Positions 8,128 through 16,981 are shown, numbered from the stretch's first letter. The stretch: 64,000 bases of DNA from Ancylomarina sp. 16SWW S1-10-2 (GCF_009669305.1 NZ_SADB01000018.1:1-64000); one strand, 5' to 3'. Numbers and translations: made by a program. The notes: a model not told the origin generated them from the letters alone.

Positions 8128-8708
8128 TTGATTCTTTTCTTTAACGGGTTTCCCGTATTATTTTCTAATATCTGAATCAATTTCTTTTTTGCTCTATTGT
8201 ACTGCGATCGTGAAGTAGATGCCGATATGTTTAATATTTCTCCAATTTCTTCATGATCGTAGGCTTCAATTAAATACAGACTTAAAACAATGCGATAGCC
8301 TGATGGTAATTGTTTAATGGCTTTTTTTATGTCATCGACACTGTTTTCATTCTCACTATTTTCTTGTGTCTCTTCCTTTTCGCTTAACTGACTTATCGCA
8401 TCATTGAGTGGGAGACTATCAATTTTATTTTTCTTCAGAAAATCTAAAGCTTTATTTACCACTATTCTTTTAAGCCAAGCTCCAAAACTAACTTCTCCTT
8501 TATAGGAGTTAATTTTATCAAATGCTGATAAAAAAGCTTCTTGCATAACATCTTCTGCTTCCTGAGTGTTGTTTATAATCCGAAAACAAGAGTTGTACAT
8601 GGCTTTATAATACAATCTATAAATCTCAAATTGAGACTTAGCATTGCCATGCCTACAAGCATCGATTAAATCCTGATGTATGTTTTGGTAATTTGAGCCC
8701 ATTAACAA
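8124..8708 (-). CDS. ECF-type RNA polymerase sigma factor
   Basis: 194 residues. Region 2 lies at about 24-92 (with AEDVMQEAFLSAFDKINSY, the -10 recognition segment) and region 4 at about 128-182 (LPSGYRIVLSLYLIEAYDHEEIGEILNIS, then the recognition helix STSRSQYNRAKKKL). It is first in a three-gene operon with the putative anti-sigma and the DUF4097 protein. The start could be the ATG at 8708 or the third residue (8702); the sequence does not decide. Most likely responds to an envelope signal passed by the neighbouring membrane protein. Confidence 0.92.
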   Translation of the reverse strand: MLMGSNYQNIHQDLIDACRHGNAKSQFEIYRLYYKAMYNSCFRIINNTQEAEDVMQEAFLSAFDKINSYKGEVSFGAWLKRIVVNKALDFLKKNKIDSLPLNDAISQLSEKEETQENSENENSVDDIKKAIKQLPSGYRIVLSLYLIEAYDHEEIGEILNISASTSRSQYNRAKKKLIQILENNTGNPLKKRIK

Positions 8709-8827
8709 TTTTCTAATCTAATGACGAGTCTATAATTGAAGTGTTGCACGTTTCTACAAAAACCTTGCGATTTTTTTGATTAGATAAATATCGGAAAATA
8801 TAATTAGATGTTCAGTTATTATACAAA

Positions 8828-8860
8828 AATCCTGATCCATTTATTAAATAGATCAGGATT
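8828..8860 (-). terminator. Terminator after the CarboxypepD_reg-like gene
   Basis: AATCCTGATC (8828-8837) pairs with GATCAGGATT (8851-8860), with A/T pairs continuing inwards. The minus strand continues with TTTTTG, fitting termination of the leftward gene ending at 8885. Confidence 0.75.
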
Positions 8861-8884
8861 AGTATTTTATACGAGTCGTATTAC

Positions 8885-10102
8885 TTATTCAGCACCATCG
8901 AATATGATGTTGTAATTATTCCAAAAGTTTTTATTGTAATCCATATTTTCGTAGTATGCCCTATTTTCAATTACTTCTGGTCGAGTTGTAATGATTTTTG
9001 TAATTAACATCTCAGCATTCATGTTAAGCTTTTTCTTTTCGCCAGTGGTTTTATTTTCTAATTCATGATGACGTTTGTAGTCTACATAACTTAAGTAGTA
9101 GTAGCCAAAATGTTCTTTATAAGTTGAGCTAAAATCGTACTCAATTTTAATGGGTTTCCATTCCTGACGTTTTGGATTCACGTAAAAACTTCGTCCTTGA
9201 GGAGAGTAGTTGCTGGCTTCAACATGTGTTTCGTTCTTAATAACTGCAAAATCTTTTAGTTTGATATAGATTTTACCTGAGTAAGATGTTGCATAATAAT
9301 CGCTCGTATTACTCAATATTGGTCTCTTGCTTTTGTAAGCGATAACCCAAATCGAATCATTCTCATATTCAGTAACTCTATCAAGTTTTAAATCGTAGAA
9401 GTTAAGGTGATTTTTATTCAGAATATTACCTCGACTTCGAACAATATCCATTTCAAGTAATTCATCTAAGTATGTTGATCCATCAGCTAAGGAGTTGTTT
9501 TCGAAGTTTTTTCTTACTTGTAAAAATCGATATGAGCGCTCCTTGAATACTTGATAGGCATTTTCACGAACATAGCCTTTGTTATCATAGATACGAATTG
9601 CAGCTTCTCGTTTACGTTTAAGTATATCATTTTCCGATTTTTCTGCACGGTAGTATATGTCGTAATTAAAGGGTGTTTGTAAGTAGTTATCTGGAATATG
9701 GTCGATAGCATTTTTTAGCATCTTAACTAAAACTAAAGATTGAGCATTAACTTCAACCTCCGCAATTTTATAGTTTACTGGTTTCAGCTGTATACGAAGT
9801 GTATCAACTGCCGCACATGCTTCTATACTTGAGTTATAAGTTGTGAAACCAACTGCAGAGATTTGAATGTTCTTGTCAGCATATTCTCCTGGTATTTTAA
9901 GCTCAAAATAGCCATCGAAATTTGATGCTGCTCCAATATAAGTATCTTTCACACCAATATTGGCAAAGGGAATAGCCTTTTGATTTATTTCATTGGTAAG
10001 TTGTCCAATAATTCGAATTGTTTTTTGTTCTTTCTCTTGTGCTCGAATGCTTCCAGTCACTGAGGTGAAAATGAATAATGCGAAAATGAGTTTTTTAATC
10101 AT
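8885..10102 (-). CDS. Exported protein with N-terminal CarboxypepD_reg-like domain
   Basis: 405 residues with a signal peptide (1-21, ending IRA). Residues about 28-115 form the carboxypeptidase-regulatory-like beta sandwich (IRIIGQLTNEINQKAIPFANIGVKD ... SNFDGYFELKIP ... ISAVGFTTY) that Bacteroidota put in front of TonB-dependent receptors and surface proteins. The remaining 290 residues have no plug or barrel signature; they are rich in Tyr, Asn and Arg/Lys, with amphipathic strands, and may be an outer-membrane-associated domain. No susD-like partner is adjacent. Probably a periplasmic/outer-membrane protein of unknown role; monocistronic. Confidence 0.75.
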   Translation of the reverse strand: MIKKLIFALFIFTSVTGSIRAQEKEQKTIRIIGQLTNEINQKAIPFANIGVKDTYIGAASNFDGYFELKIPGEYADKNIQISAVGFTTYNSSIEACAAVDTLRIQLKPVNYKIAEVEVNAQSLVLVKMLKNAIDHIPDNYLQTPFNYDIYYRAEKSENDILKRKREAAIRIYDNKGYVRENAYQVFKERSYRFLQVRKNFENNSLADGSTYLDELLEMDIVRSRGNILNKNHLNFYDLKLDRVTEYENDSIWVIAYKSKRPILSNTSDYYATSYSGKIYIKLKDFAVIKNETHVEASNYSPQGRSFYVNPKRQEWKPIKIEYDFSSTYKEHFGYYYLSYVDYKRHHELENKTTGEKKKLNMNAEMLITKIITTRPEVIENRAYYENMDYNKNFWNNYNIIFDGAE

Positions 10103-10357
10103 ATTGTTTTAAATCGAAGGATGAGTCAATTTTATTAATTTCTGTTTAAATTCTTAATAGTAGATAACAATAATTCTGCCAAAAATAGATTAAAAGCTAA
10201 ATTAGTTATTTTCTAAATGATGCAGGAATAATTTATAGAAAGAAATTGTAAGGCTGATCTTTATTAAGTTTATTTAACTTGTTATTGTATACATATAAAT
10301 TGTAAATTGCACGAAATAAAGTGTTGTGAACCTTATTATCTGAAAACATCTTACATT

Positions 10358-11023
10358 ATGAATAAAAAATTACTTTTATCAATTATGCCACTGATACTTG
10401 TATCTTGTGTGGTTTCGAAACGTAAATATGAAGAACTTGATTACGCTAAACGTAAGAGTGATGCTCAAGTTAGAAAGCTAGGGAAAGATAATAAAACTCT
10501 AGATTCTAAGTTGAATAAAACTTTAGCTGAATATAACGAGATGAAAAATAGTATGGCTGAAAGTAACGCTCAGAAAGATGTTGAGATTGATGAATTAAGT
10601 TCTGATATTTTTTCAATTGCTTCGGATACAACTAGTTTAAAACTAAAATTGCATGAAACACTTGGTAACTATAAGTTTGCACAAGATCGCAACGCTGAAA
10701 ATGAAGCAACAATAGCTAAGTTAAATGATCAAATTAAAAATTTAAAATCAGAGTTGTCTCAGCTTAGAAATGACTTAGATGCTAGCCTCAAAGATAAAGA
10801 GTGGGAGACTAAAAGGGTAGCTGGTGAAAAATCAAAACTTCAAGAGAAAATTGCTCAGAAGGACAATCAACTAGCTAAGGTTAAAGAGGAGATGGAAGTT
10901 GTTAATGGTAAAATTCTATGGTTACGTAAAGTTAAGAAACAAAACGATGCGGAAATTGAGAAATTAACAAACCAAATGAACCTTTATAAAGCAGAATACG
11001 AAAAGGCTATTGAAAGAAAATAG
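10358..11023 (+). CDS. Coiled-coil lipoprotein
   Basis: 221 residues counted from the ATG at 10358; an upstream in-frame ATG at 10307 would put 17 polar residues before a perfect lipoprotein signal, so the later start is chosen. MNKKLLLSIMPLILVSC gives a lipobox with C17. From residue 25 to the end the protein is almost entirely heptad-like helix rich in Lys, Glu, Gln and Asn. The N-terminal VSKRKYEELDYAKRKSD resembles the linker of Bacteroidota OmpA-family lipoproteins, but the peptidoglycan-binding OmpA domain is missing. Probably a periplasmic, outer-membrane-anchored spacer or scaffold. Confidence 0.75.
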   Translation: MNKKLLLSIMPLILVSCVVSKRKYEELDYAKRKSDAQVRKLGKDNKTLDSKLNKTLAEYNEMKNSMAESNAQKDVEIDELSSDIFSIASDTTSLKLKLHETLGNYKFAQDRNAENEATIAKLNDQIKNLKSELSQLRNDLDASLKDKEWETKRVAGEKSKLQEKIAQKDNQLAKVKEEMEVVNGKILWLRKVKKQNDAEIEKLTNQMNLYKAEYEKAIERK

Positions 11024-11041
11024 TATTTAAGATATAGAACA

Positions 11042-11070
11042 AAAAAAGCTCCCAATTAGGGAGCTTTTTT
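11042..11070. terminator. Two-way terminator between the lipoprotein gene and thrC
   Basis: AAGCTCCC (11047-11054) and GGGAGCTT (11059-11066) with loop AATTA, flanked by an A run on the left and a T run on the right, so it can stop transcripts from both sides. Confidence 0.9.
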
Positions 11071-11076
11071 TATGAT

Positions 11077-12369
11077 CTAATTTTTTAAGTAATTTTTAAA
11101 ATCTTGATAAGAATTATTCATTTTTATACTTGATTTTTCTTTCGTTAAACAAGATTTAAGATATTCAGGAATCTCTACTTTTGTATCAATTACCTCTTCT
11201 ACTATATTGATGAATTTAGCAGGATGAGCTGTTTCTATAAAAACACCTTGTTCATTTTCTGCATCGAGTTCTTTTTTTAATCCAAGATAAGCCACTGCAC
11301 CATGAGGATCTAGAATATAATTTGAATTTTTATAGACCTTTTTCATAACCTCTTTAGTTTGCTCATCGCTATACGACGCTCCTTTTAGGTCTGCACATAT
11401 CTTGGGGTGATTTTCTTGATATAAGGTCATCATTCTATCAAAGTTACTTGGTGCGCCTACATCCATGGCATTTGATATACTCTGTATTGAGGCTTTACTT
11501 TCGTATTTTCCTGTTTCTAAATAGTCAGGAACAACCTTATTCACATTTGTAGAGGCCACAAATCTTTTAATTGGCAGTCCCATTTGTTTGGCTATTAAAC
11601 CTGCAGTTAGGTTACCGTAATTACCACTCGGTACTGAAATAACAAGATCTTTGTTTTGTCTTTTCAATTGACCATAGACATAGAAATAGTAGAAACTCTG
11701 AGGAATCAAACGTGCAATGTTAATCGAATTTGCCGAGCTTAATTTCATATGTTTATTCAACTCATCATCCTGAAATGCTTTTTTTACAAGAGCTTGGCAA
11801 TCATCAAAGCTACCATCTATTTCTAGAGCCGTAATATTGTTGCCTAGCGTGGTTAATTGTTGTTCTTGAATTTGACTTACTTTACCAGATGGGTATAAGA
11901 TAACAACGTCAATATTTTTAATTCCAAGGAATCCGTGAGCCACAGCACTACCTGTGTCTCCTGATGTAGCGGCTAGAATGGTGATTTTTTTATCGCTATT
12001 TTCTGCAAAATAACTTAGGCAGCGAGACATAAAACGTGCTCCTACATCTTTAAAGGCGCAGCTAGGTCCATGGAAAAGCTCCAACGAATAAACGTTCGGT
12101 TCGATAGAAACTAGAGGAGTAGGGAAGTTTAGCGCATCGTCACATATTTCTTTTAATTTATCCAATGGAATATCATCACCTAGAAAGAGTTTAGAAACTT
12201 CAAAGCCAATTTCGGCCAATGATAAATTAGGAAGGTTATCTATAAATGATTTGTCGAGTTTTGGAAGGCTTTCTGGATAGAATAAACCACCATCGGGAGC
12301 AAGTCCTTTTACGACAGCATCCTTAAAACTCACAGATATATTTTTGTTGTTTGTACTATAGAATTTCAT
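11077..12369 (-). CDS. thrC: Threonine synthase
   Basis: PLP enzyme converting O-phosphohomoserine to threonine and phosphate, the last step of the pathway encoded in this operon. 430 residues, typical for the long (class I, E. coli/yeast-like) form. The cofactor lysine is K107 in GPSCAFKDVGARF; the PLP phosphate-binding loop SGNYGNL lies near residue 250, and ATSGDTGSAV near 133. It is the third gene of a leftward thrA-thrB-thrC operon, 126 bases after thrB, and is closed by the hairpin at 11042-11070. Confidence 0.97.
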   Translation of the reverse strand: MKFYSTNNKNISVSFKDAVVKGLAPDGGLFYPESLPKLDKSFIDNLPNLSLAEIGFEVSKLFLGDDIPLDKLKEICDDALNFPTPLVSIEPNVYSLELFHGPSCAFKDVGARFMSRCLSYFAENSDKKITILAATSGDTGSAVAHGFLGIKNIDVVILYPSGKVSQIQEQQLTTLGNNITALEIDGSFDDCQALVKKAFQDDELNKHMKLSSANSINIARLIPQSFYYFYVYGQLKRQNKDLVISVPSGNYGNLTAGLIAKQMGLPIKRFVASTNVNKVVPDYLETGKYESKASIQSISNAMDVGAPSNFDRMMTLYQENHPKICADLKGASYSDEQTKEVMKKVYKNSNYILDPHGAVAYLGLKKELDAENEQGVFIETAHPAKFINIVEEVIDTKVEIPEYLKSCLTKEKSSIKMNNSYQDFKNYLKN

Positions 12370-12495
12370 GTGTTTATAATTTGATTTTAATTTACCACAT
12401 GGAAGTCGTCATCTTATTTATCTCCTCTGATTTAAAGGATTACAAAAGACTCGTTTCATATTGTAAAATGCTTATTTCAATTAATAGTTGGATTG

Positions 12496-13425
12496 TTATT
12501 CTAATATTCTAACGCCATTGTTGCTTACTTGAGAAACATAAATGAAATAAGGAATTGTGGTTTTAGAAAACACCTTATCCATTGCCGAACTTACTGCTTT
12601 AGCTTTATCTTCTCCTTCGCATAAGGCAAATACCGATGGTCCTGATCCTGAAATACTACATCCTAATGCTCCAGCTTTTAATACGGCTTGTTTTAAGTTG
12701 TTAAATTCTGGAATTAGAACTTTGCGTTGTTGTTCAACGATATGATCTTCTAGCGAACGCCCAATTAAATTATAATCAGATTGATGTAGGCCTGATATTA
12801 AACCTGCTACATTTCCCCACTGACGAATAGCCTTTTTTAGATCAACCTTAGGGGATAATAATTCTCTTGCTTCTTTGGTCTTAATTTCAATTTGAGGATG
12901 AATAACGACGCACCATAAATTTTTAGGTGATTCAATTTGAATAACGTCAAGAGGATCGTAGGCTCTAACAATGCAGAATCCACCTAATACGGTTGGTGCG
13001 GCATTATCAGCATGAGCATCACCCGAAGCTGCGACCTCACCCTGCATGGCAAAATAAACCAGCTCTTTTCTGCTGTATGGTTTGCCAAGCAATTCGTTTG
13101 CAGCTACAACAGCTCCTGCTGCACTTGCCGAACTTGAACCAATGCCACTACCAGGTTTAATGTGCTTTTTAATCTCTATATCAAATCCTTGATTGCTACC
13201 TAGATCATCTAATAAGGCTTGAATTGCGACTCCTGCTACATTTTTAGAGGGCTCTGTGGGTAAATTTTCGTAACCTTCTATTGGCTTAATGATCATTTTG
13301 TTTAAATCATTCTTGCTTAGAATCATCTCATCACCAATTCCATCAATGGCAAATCCTAGTATATCGAATCCACATCCTACATTGGAAACACTAGCTGGTG
13401 CAAATACTTTTACATTTTTATTCAT
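12496..13425 (-). CDS. thrB: Homoserine kinase (GHMP family)
   Basis: Phosphorylates L-homoserine with ATP. 309 residues; the GHMP ATP-binding motif PGSGIGSSSASAAGAV lies at 91-106, the N-terminal FAPASVSNVGCGFDILGFA at 8-27, and the C-terminal GHMP motif GCSISGSGPSVFAL near residue 255. It sits 45 bases downstream of thrA and 126 bases upstream of thrC, so one transcript from the attenuated leader is likely to serve all three. Confidence 0.97.
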   Translation of the reverse strand: MNKNVKVFAPASVSNVGCGFDILGFAIDGIGDEMILSKNDLNKMIIKPIEGYENLPTEPSKNVAGVAIQALLDDLGSNQGFDIEIKKHIKPGSGIGSSSASAAGAVVAANELLGKPYSRKELVYFAMQGEVAASGDAHADNAAPTVLGGFCIVRAYDPLDVIQIESPKNLWCVVIHPQIEIKTKEARELLSPKVDLKKAIRQWGNVAGLISGLHQSDYNLIGRSLEDHIVEQQRKVLIPEFNNLKQAVLKAGALGCSISGSGPSVFALCEGEDKAKAVSSAMDKVFSKTTIPYFIYVSQVSNNGVRILE

Positions 13426-13470
13426 AATTAATATATGTCGAGAGACTTATAAAAGCCTCATATTGGATTA

Positions 13471-15903
13471 TTATTTAGAAGAAATACTTATGATATCGCC
13501 GAAAATTCCCGAGGCCGTTACCTCTGCTCCAGCACCAGCACCTTTTATAATCATCGGCTGATCCTTATACCACATAGTGCTCAATGAAACGACGCTGTCT
13601 TTCCCGTCGATATTGTATAAAGGATGATCTGCACCAACTGCTTTCATTCCGACACTTGCTTTTCCATTTTTGAAGCTAGCCACATATCTAAAACGAATAT
13701 TTTGTTCTTTCATTTGTTTTCGCCAATCCTCAAAGAATTCTTTTTTCTCTATAATTCGTTCTATCAACTCTTCCTTAGTTTTAGATTCAAGGCAGTATTC
13801 TGGAACCATAGGGACAAGTTCAACATCTTCAGCTTCGAGCTTGTATCCTGACTCGCGAGCTAGAATTAATAGCTTACGAAGTACATCAACACCGTTTAAA
13901 TCGAGCTTTGGATCAGGTTCGGTAAATCCTTCATCCATTGCAAATTTTAAAGCTTCTTCAAAGCTGTATCCTTCAATAAATTTATTGATAATGTAGTTTA
14001 AACTTCCTGAAACGACAGCTTCGATGCTAGTAATCTTATCACCAGTGCTTGTTAGGTAATTTATTGTACTAATAACGGGTAAGCCTGCACCAACATTACT
14101 TTCATATCTAAAATCGACATTGTTATTTTTGGCTGTAGCTTTAAGCTGCTTATAGCTTTCATAAGCTGATGAGGCTGCAATTTTATTACAAGCTACAATA
14201 GATGTTGTTGTCTTCAAAATTTGCTCGTAGACATCACTTACATCTTGGCTAGCTGTAATATCAACAAAAATCGAATTTCGTAGATTTGAGTTTTCTATAT
14301 TTTTAATAAACTCTTTTATATCCGCAACTTGACCTTCATTATCGAGTTTGCTTTTCCAATCATTTATTAATTTTTCATCTTTAGCAAAAATCATTTTTCG
14401 ACTGTTGCTTACAGCTCTAATAATTAGGTTAATTCCATTTTCTTTAGCCAAATGTTCATGTTGGTTTTTAATATGTTCCAAAAGTTTACCTCCAACATTT
14501 CCAACACCAGCTATATACAAGTTAATTTTTTTGTAAGTCGATAGGAAAAACTTTTCATGTATAACATTTAATGCTTTTCTAACATCGGTAGTGCGTACCA
14601 TAAAGGTGATGTTCAGTTCATTACCACCTTGTGCTGTTGCACGAATATTCAATCCATTTTTCCCGAGTATACCAAAGAGCTTTCCTGAAATGCCCGGTGT
14701 GTAACCCATGTCTTCACCAACTACGGCAATAATTGATAAATTAGGTTCAACCTTAGGTTTATTTACGTGATTAATAATCATTTCAGCTGTAAATTCATCC
14801 TCAATTATACGACAAGCTTTAGAACAATCATTTTCGTGTACAGCTACACTCATGCTATGCTCTGATGATGATTGTGTGATAAGGCTCACATTAATTTTTT
14901 GGTTTGCTAGACAAGAAAATAAACGAGCAGCAAAACCACTTATACCAACCATGCCACTACCTGATAGGGTAATAAGGTTGATATTATTTATCGAAGAAAG
15001 ACCTCTTACGGTTGTTCTTTCTGCTTTGGGTTCTGAGCTTATTAAAGTGCCTTTGGCTTCGGGTTCAAAAGTGTTTTTAATAAGAATATCAATCTTTTTT
15101 TGAAGAACAGGTGTTAGTGAAGGTGGATACATAACTTTGGCTCCAAAGTGCGATAGTTCCATGGCTTCTTGAAATGACATTTGCTCAATTGGAATAGCTT
15201 GTGAAACCAATCGTGGGTCGGCAGTATACATACCACTTACATCTGTCCATATTTCTAATTGTTTAGCATCAAGTGCGGCCGCTAGTATCGAAGCTGTGTA
15301 GTCAGATCCTCCACGTCCCAATAAAGTAGGTTCTCCTTTTTCATTTGAAGCTATAAAACCAGGAAAAACAGCTAGTTTAATTTCATCTTTAATGGCATTT
15401 ATCCTTTTGTAACTTTCTTCTCGATTTAAGATAATACCTTTGTTTTCATGAGTTTTGATGTACTTTCTAGAATCGTAATATTTTGCATTTAATCCTGATT
15501 GTTGAAAATACGACGTTATTAATCGAGATGAGAGTTCTTCACCTAAACCCAGAACTCGGCATTTTATTTTTTCAGGAACATCCTGAAGGATAAAAACACC
15601 TTCTAATAGATTTGATAAACTTTCAAATTTATTTTTTAACCAGTTTTGAATTTCTTCATTTAACCCAAGTTCCTGCGATAATGTAGAATGCCTGTTGAGT
15701 AAACTTTCAACAGTAAGTTTATACGATTGATCTTGAGATGAAGCTTGTACTAAGCTATTCGCTAATTGATCTGTGACACCACCAAGAGCTGAAACCACTA
15801 TAATTGCTGGTTTGTTTTTGTCTATTTGGCTAACGATTTGTTTTACTTTATTGAGGCTTTCTGCTTGGGCTACGGAACTACCTCCAAATTTTAGAATTCT
15901 CAT
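13471..15903 (-). CDS. thrA: Bifunctional aspartokinase / homoserine dehydrogenase
   Basis: 810 residues, full length for ThrA/MetL fusions. The N-terminal amino-acid kinase domain (about 1-290) starts MRILKFGGSSVA, followed by tandem ACT domains (about 300-455) that bind feedback inhibitor, then the homoserine dehydrogenase part (about 460-810) with the NAD(P) motif IAGVGNVGGKLLEHI and the catalytic region GSLNYIINKF ... FTEPDPKLDLNGVDVLRKLLILAR. It controls entry into the pathway and catalyses its third step. First gene of thrABC, with the attenuator hairpin 30 bases before its ATG. Threonine inhibition is family knowledge; which amino acid is bound here cannot be read from the sequence. 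Confidence 0.97.
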   Translation of the reverse strand: MRILKFGGSSVAQAESLNKVKQIVSQIDKNKPAIIVVSALGGVTDQLANSLVQASSQDQSYKLTVESLLNRHSTLSQELGLNEEIQNWLKNKFESLSNLLEGVFILQDVPEKIKCRVLGLGEELSSRLITSYFQQSGLNAKYYDSRKYIKTHENKGIILNREESYKRINAIKDEIKLAVFPGFIASNEKGEPTLLGRGGSDYTASILAAALDAKQLEIWTDVSGMYTADPRLVSQAIPIEQMSFQEAMELSHFGAKVMYPPSLTPVLQKKIDILIKNTFEPEAKGTLISSEPKAERTTVRGLSSINNINLITLSGSGMVGISGFAARLFSCLANQKINVSLITQSSSEHSMSVAVHENDCSKACRIIEDEFTAEMIINHVNKPKVEPNLSIIAVVGEDMGYTPGISGKLFGILGKNGLNIRATAQGGNELNITFMVRTTDVRKALNVIHEKFFLSTYKKINLYIAGVGNVGGKLLEHIKNQHEHLAKENGINLIIRAVSNSRKMIFAKDEKLINDWKSKLDNEGQVADIKEFIKNIENSNLRNSIFVDITASQDVSDVYEQILKTTTSIVACNKIAASSAYESYKQLKATAKNNNVDFRYESNVGAGLPVISTINYLTSTGDKITSIEAVVSGSLNYIINKFIEGYSFEEALKFAMDEGFTEPDPKLDLNGVDVLRKLLILARESGYKLEAEDVELVPMVPEYCLESKTKEELIERIIEKKEFFEDWRKQMKEQNIRFRYVASFKNGKASVGMKAVGADHPLYNIDGKDSVVSLSTMWYKDQPMIIKGAGAGAEVTASGIFGDIISISSK

Positions 15904-15933
15904 TTGTATATGTATTGAGTGGATTTATATGGT

Positions 15934-15968
15934 AAAAAAAAAACCTACAGAATAACTGTAGGCTTTTT
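15934..15968 (-). terminator. thr operon attenuator terminator
   Basis: On the minus strand CCTACAG pairs with CTGTAGG around loop TTATT; one G-T pair and five A-T pairs extend the stem, and it is followed by a run of T. It stands between the leader-peptide stop (15996) and the thrA ATG (15903), so it is an intrinsic terminator inside the transcribed leader. The loop with its closing bases (GTTATTC, 15956-15950) can pair with GAAATAAC (16007-16000) at the end of the leader frame, offering an anti-terminated state. Confidence 0.85.
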
Positions 15969-15995
15969 ATAAAATATTTTGATATTTATTAAGCT

Positions 15996-16079
15996 TTACG
16001 TTATTTCACACGAGAACCTAGGCATCGTAAAAATCGTGCCTGTGGTCATATTCATCGTTGTGCGATATGTAAAGTTCAT
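15996..16079 (-). CDS. thrL: thr operon leader peptide
   Basis: A 27-residue frame on the minus strand, too short for ordinary gene finding: MNFTYRTTMNMTTGTIFTMP followed by RFSCEIT. Eight Thr, four Met and two Ile residues make it a stalling peptide for shortage of threonine (and possibly methionine or isoleucine). It starts about 15-20 bases after the predicted transcript start and stops 28 bases before the terminator hairpin. An internal hairpin over its Thr codons (16020-16041; AGGCA and CG arms) may act as the pause or protector structure. The gene name follows the E. coli analogue by function, not by sequence similarity. Confidence 0.85.
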   Translation of the reverse strand: MNFTYRTTMNMTTGTIFTMPRFSCEIT

Positions 16080-16099
16080 TTTTTGCATTTTGTTGTTAA

Positions 16100-16129
16100 C
16101 AAATATCACGATAAAAATGGAAAAAGCAA
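16100..16129 (-). promoter_or_regulatory. Promoter of the thr operon leader
   Basis: Minus strand TTG (16129-16127), 19 bases, then GATATTTG (16107-16100), one mismatch to TAnnTTTG. The expected start is near 16093, just upstream of the leader-peptide ATG at 16079. Confidence 0.6.
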
Positions 16130-16272
16130 GAGTGTGAGCATGTTTTTTTGAATTAGTATGTTTTTGAAGTTAAGAAAAAGGTTCTGAATGATTCGTTATT
16201 GTTGAAGATGTTAGGTGTTATTTTGTAACTAAAAGATTTTATGATATGAATGAAATAACTGATCTAAATATC

Positions 16273-16303
16273 TTGATTTATTAATATGTAATATTTAGTT
16301 TTG
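16273..16303 (+). promoter_or_regulatory. Promoter placing transcription start at the start codon
   Basis: TTG (16273-16275), 20 bases, then TAGTTTTG (16296-16303), a perfect -7 element. The ATG of the next gene begins only five bases after this element, where the transcript itself would be expected to start, so the message is probably leaderless. Confidence 0.6.
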
Positions 16304-16307
16304 CATC

Positions 16308-16697
16308 ATGAAAGTATTAATATTAGTTATATTGGCTGGTGCCGCTTTAACACTGCTTCTAACTTATCTTGGTAGATTATTTTTTCCAAAGAAAAATGAA
16401 GTGGAGGAGCCTATTCGTGAACCATTGGAAGAATGTTGCGGAGCTCATGAAGTTTGCGAAACGGATTTGCTCATTAAGATGTCTGAAGAAATCATTTATT
16501 ATGAAGATGAGGATTTGGATGCTTATAAAAATTTTGAAGAAAATGATTATAACGATGATCAAATTGATGAATTTCGAGAAGTCCTTTATAGCTTAAAGGA
16601 AAAAGAGATTGAACCATGGATAAGAAGTCTTGAATTAAGATCTATTATTTTACCATCAACCATTAAATCAGAAGTGGTTTTTATGCTCGTGAAATAA
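16308..16697 (+). CDS. Conserved-looking membrane-anchored protein with CCGAHxVCE motif
   Basis: 129 residues. One N-terminal membrane helix (residues 2-24), a short basic stop (FFPKK), then a soluble acidic domain. The motif ECCGAHEVCETD (42-53) has three cysteines and a histidine that could bind a metal or form disulfides; it is followed by an acidic Tyr/Asp segment (YYEDEDLDAYKNF) and a C-terminal part ending LRSIILPSTIKSEVVFML. I do not know a function for the family. The ATG at 16308 lies directly after the promoter; the next Met is residue 58, after the membrane helix, so this start is kept. Confidence 0.7.
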   Translation: MKVLILVILAGAALTLLLTYLGRLFFPKKNEVEEPIREPLEECCGAHEVCETDLLIKMSEEIIYYEDEDLDAYKNFEENDYNDDQIDEFREVLYSLKEKEIEPWIRSLELRSIILPSTIKSEVVFMLVK

Positions 16698-16853
16698 ATT
16701 TTCTGAAGAAAAATAATATCTATAATTCTACTTCAAACGTTTGTTTTCTTTTATAAATAAGCTTAAAGAGTAATTAGTATTTAGATATTGTATTAAAAAA
16801 GAGTACTTTAGTACCCGTCGCAGACCTTTAATACAGTAAAAATCAAAAAAATG

Positions 16854-16882
16854 TTGATTTAAGTTATTAATGGTTACCTTTG
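16854..16882 (+). promoter_or_regulatory. Promoter of the DEAD-box helicase gene
   Basis: TTG (16854-16856), 18 bases, TACCTTTG (16875-16882), a perfect -7 element. It predicts a 5' untranslated leader of about 105 bases, long for this window. Confidence 0.65.
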
Positions 16883-16952
16883 CGGCTTCATAAATTATTT
16901 GGTAGACGTTCTTTTGTCAGGGGTTTTATTCGTTTAGAATTGAAAATTTTAG

Positions 16953-16981
16953 TGTGACAGGGGGATTCATGCCATGTCACA
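16953..16981 (+). other. Hairpin in the helicase mRNA leader
   Basis: TGTGACA (16953-16959) pairs perfectly with TGTCACA (16975-16981) around a 15-base loop containing a run of five G. It ends 14 bases before the ATG, where it could hide the start region. No U tract follows, so it is not a terminator. Confidence 0.5.

Noticed and set aside
15996-16079. A metabolite-binding riboswitch (SAM- or lysine-type) before thrA
   Set aside because: The leader has no multi-stem aptamer; the Thr-rich frame and single terminator fit peptide attenuation instead.
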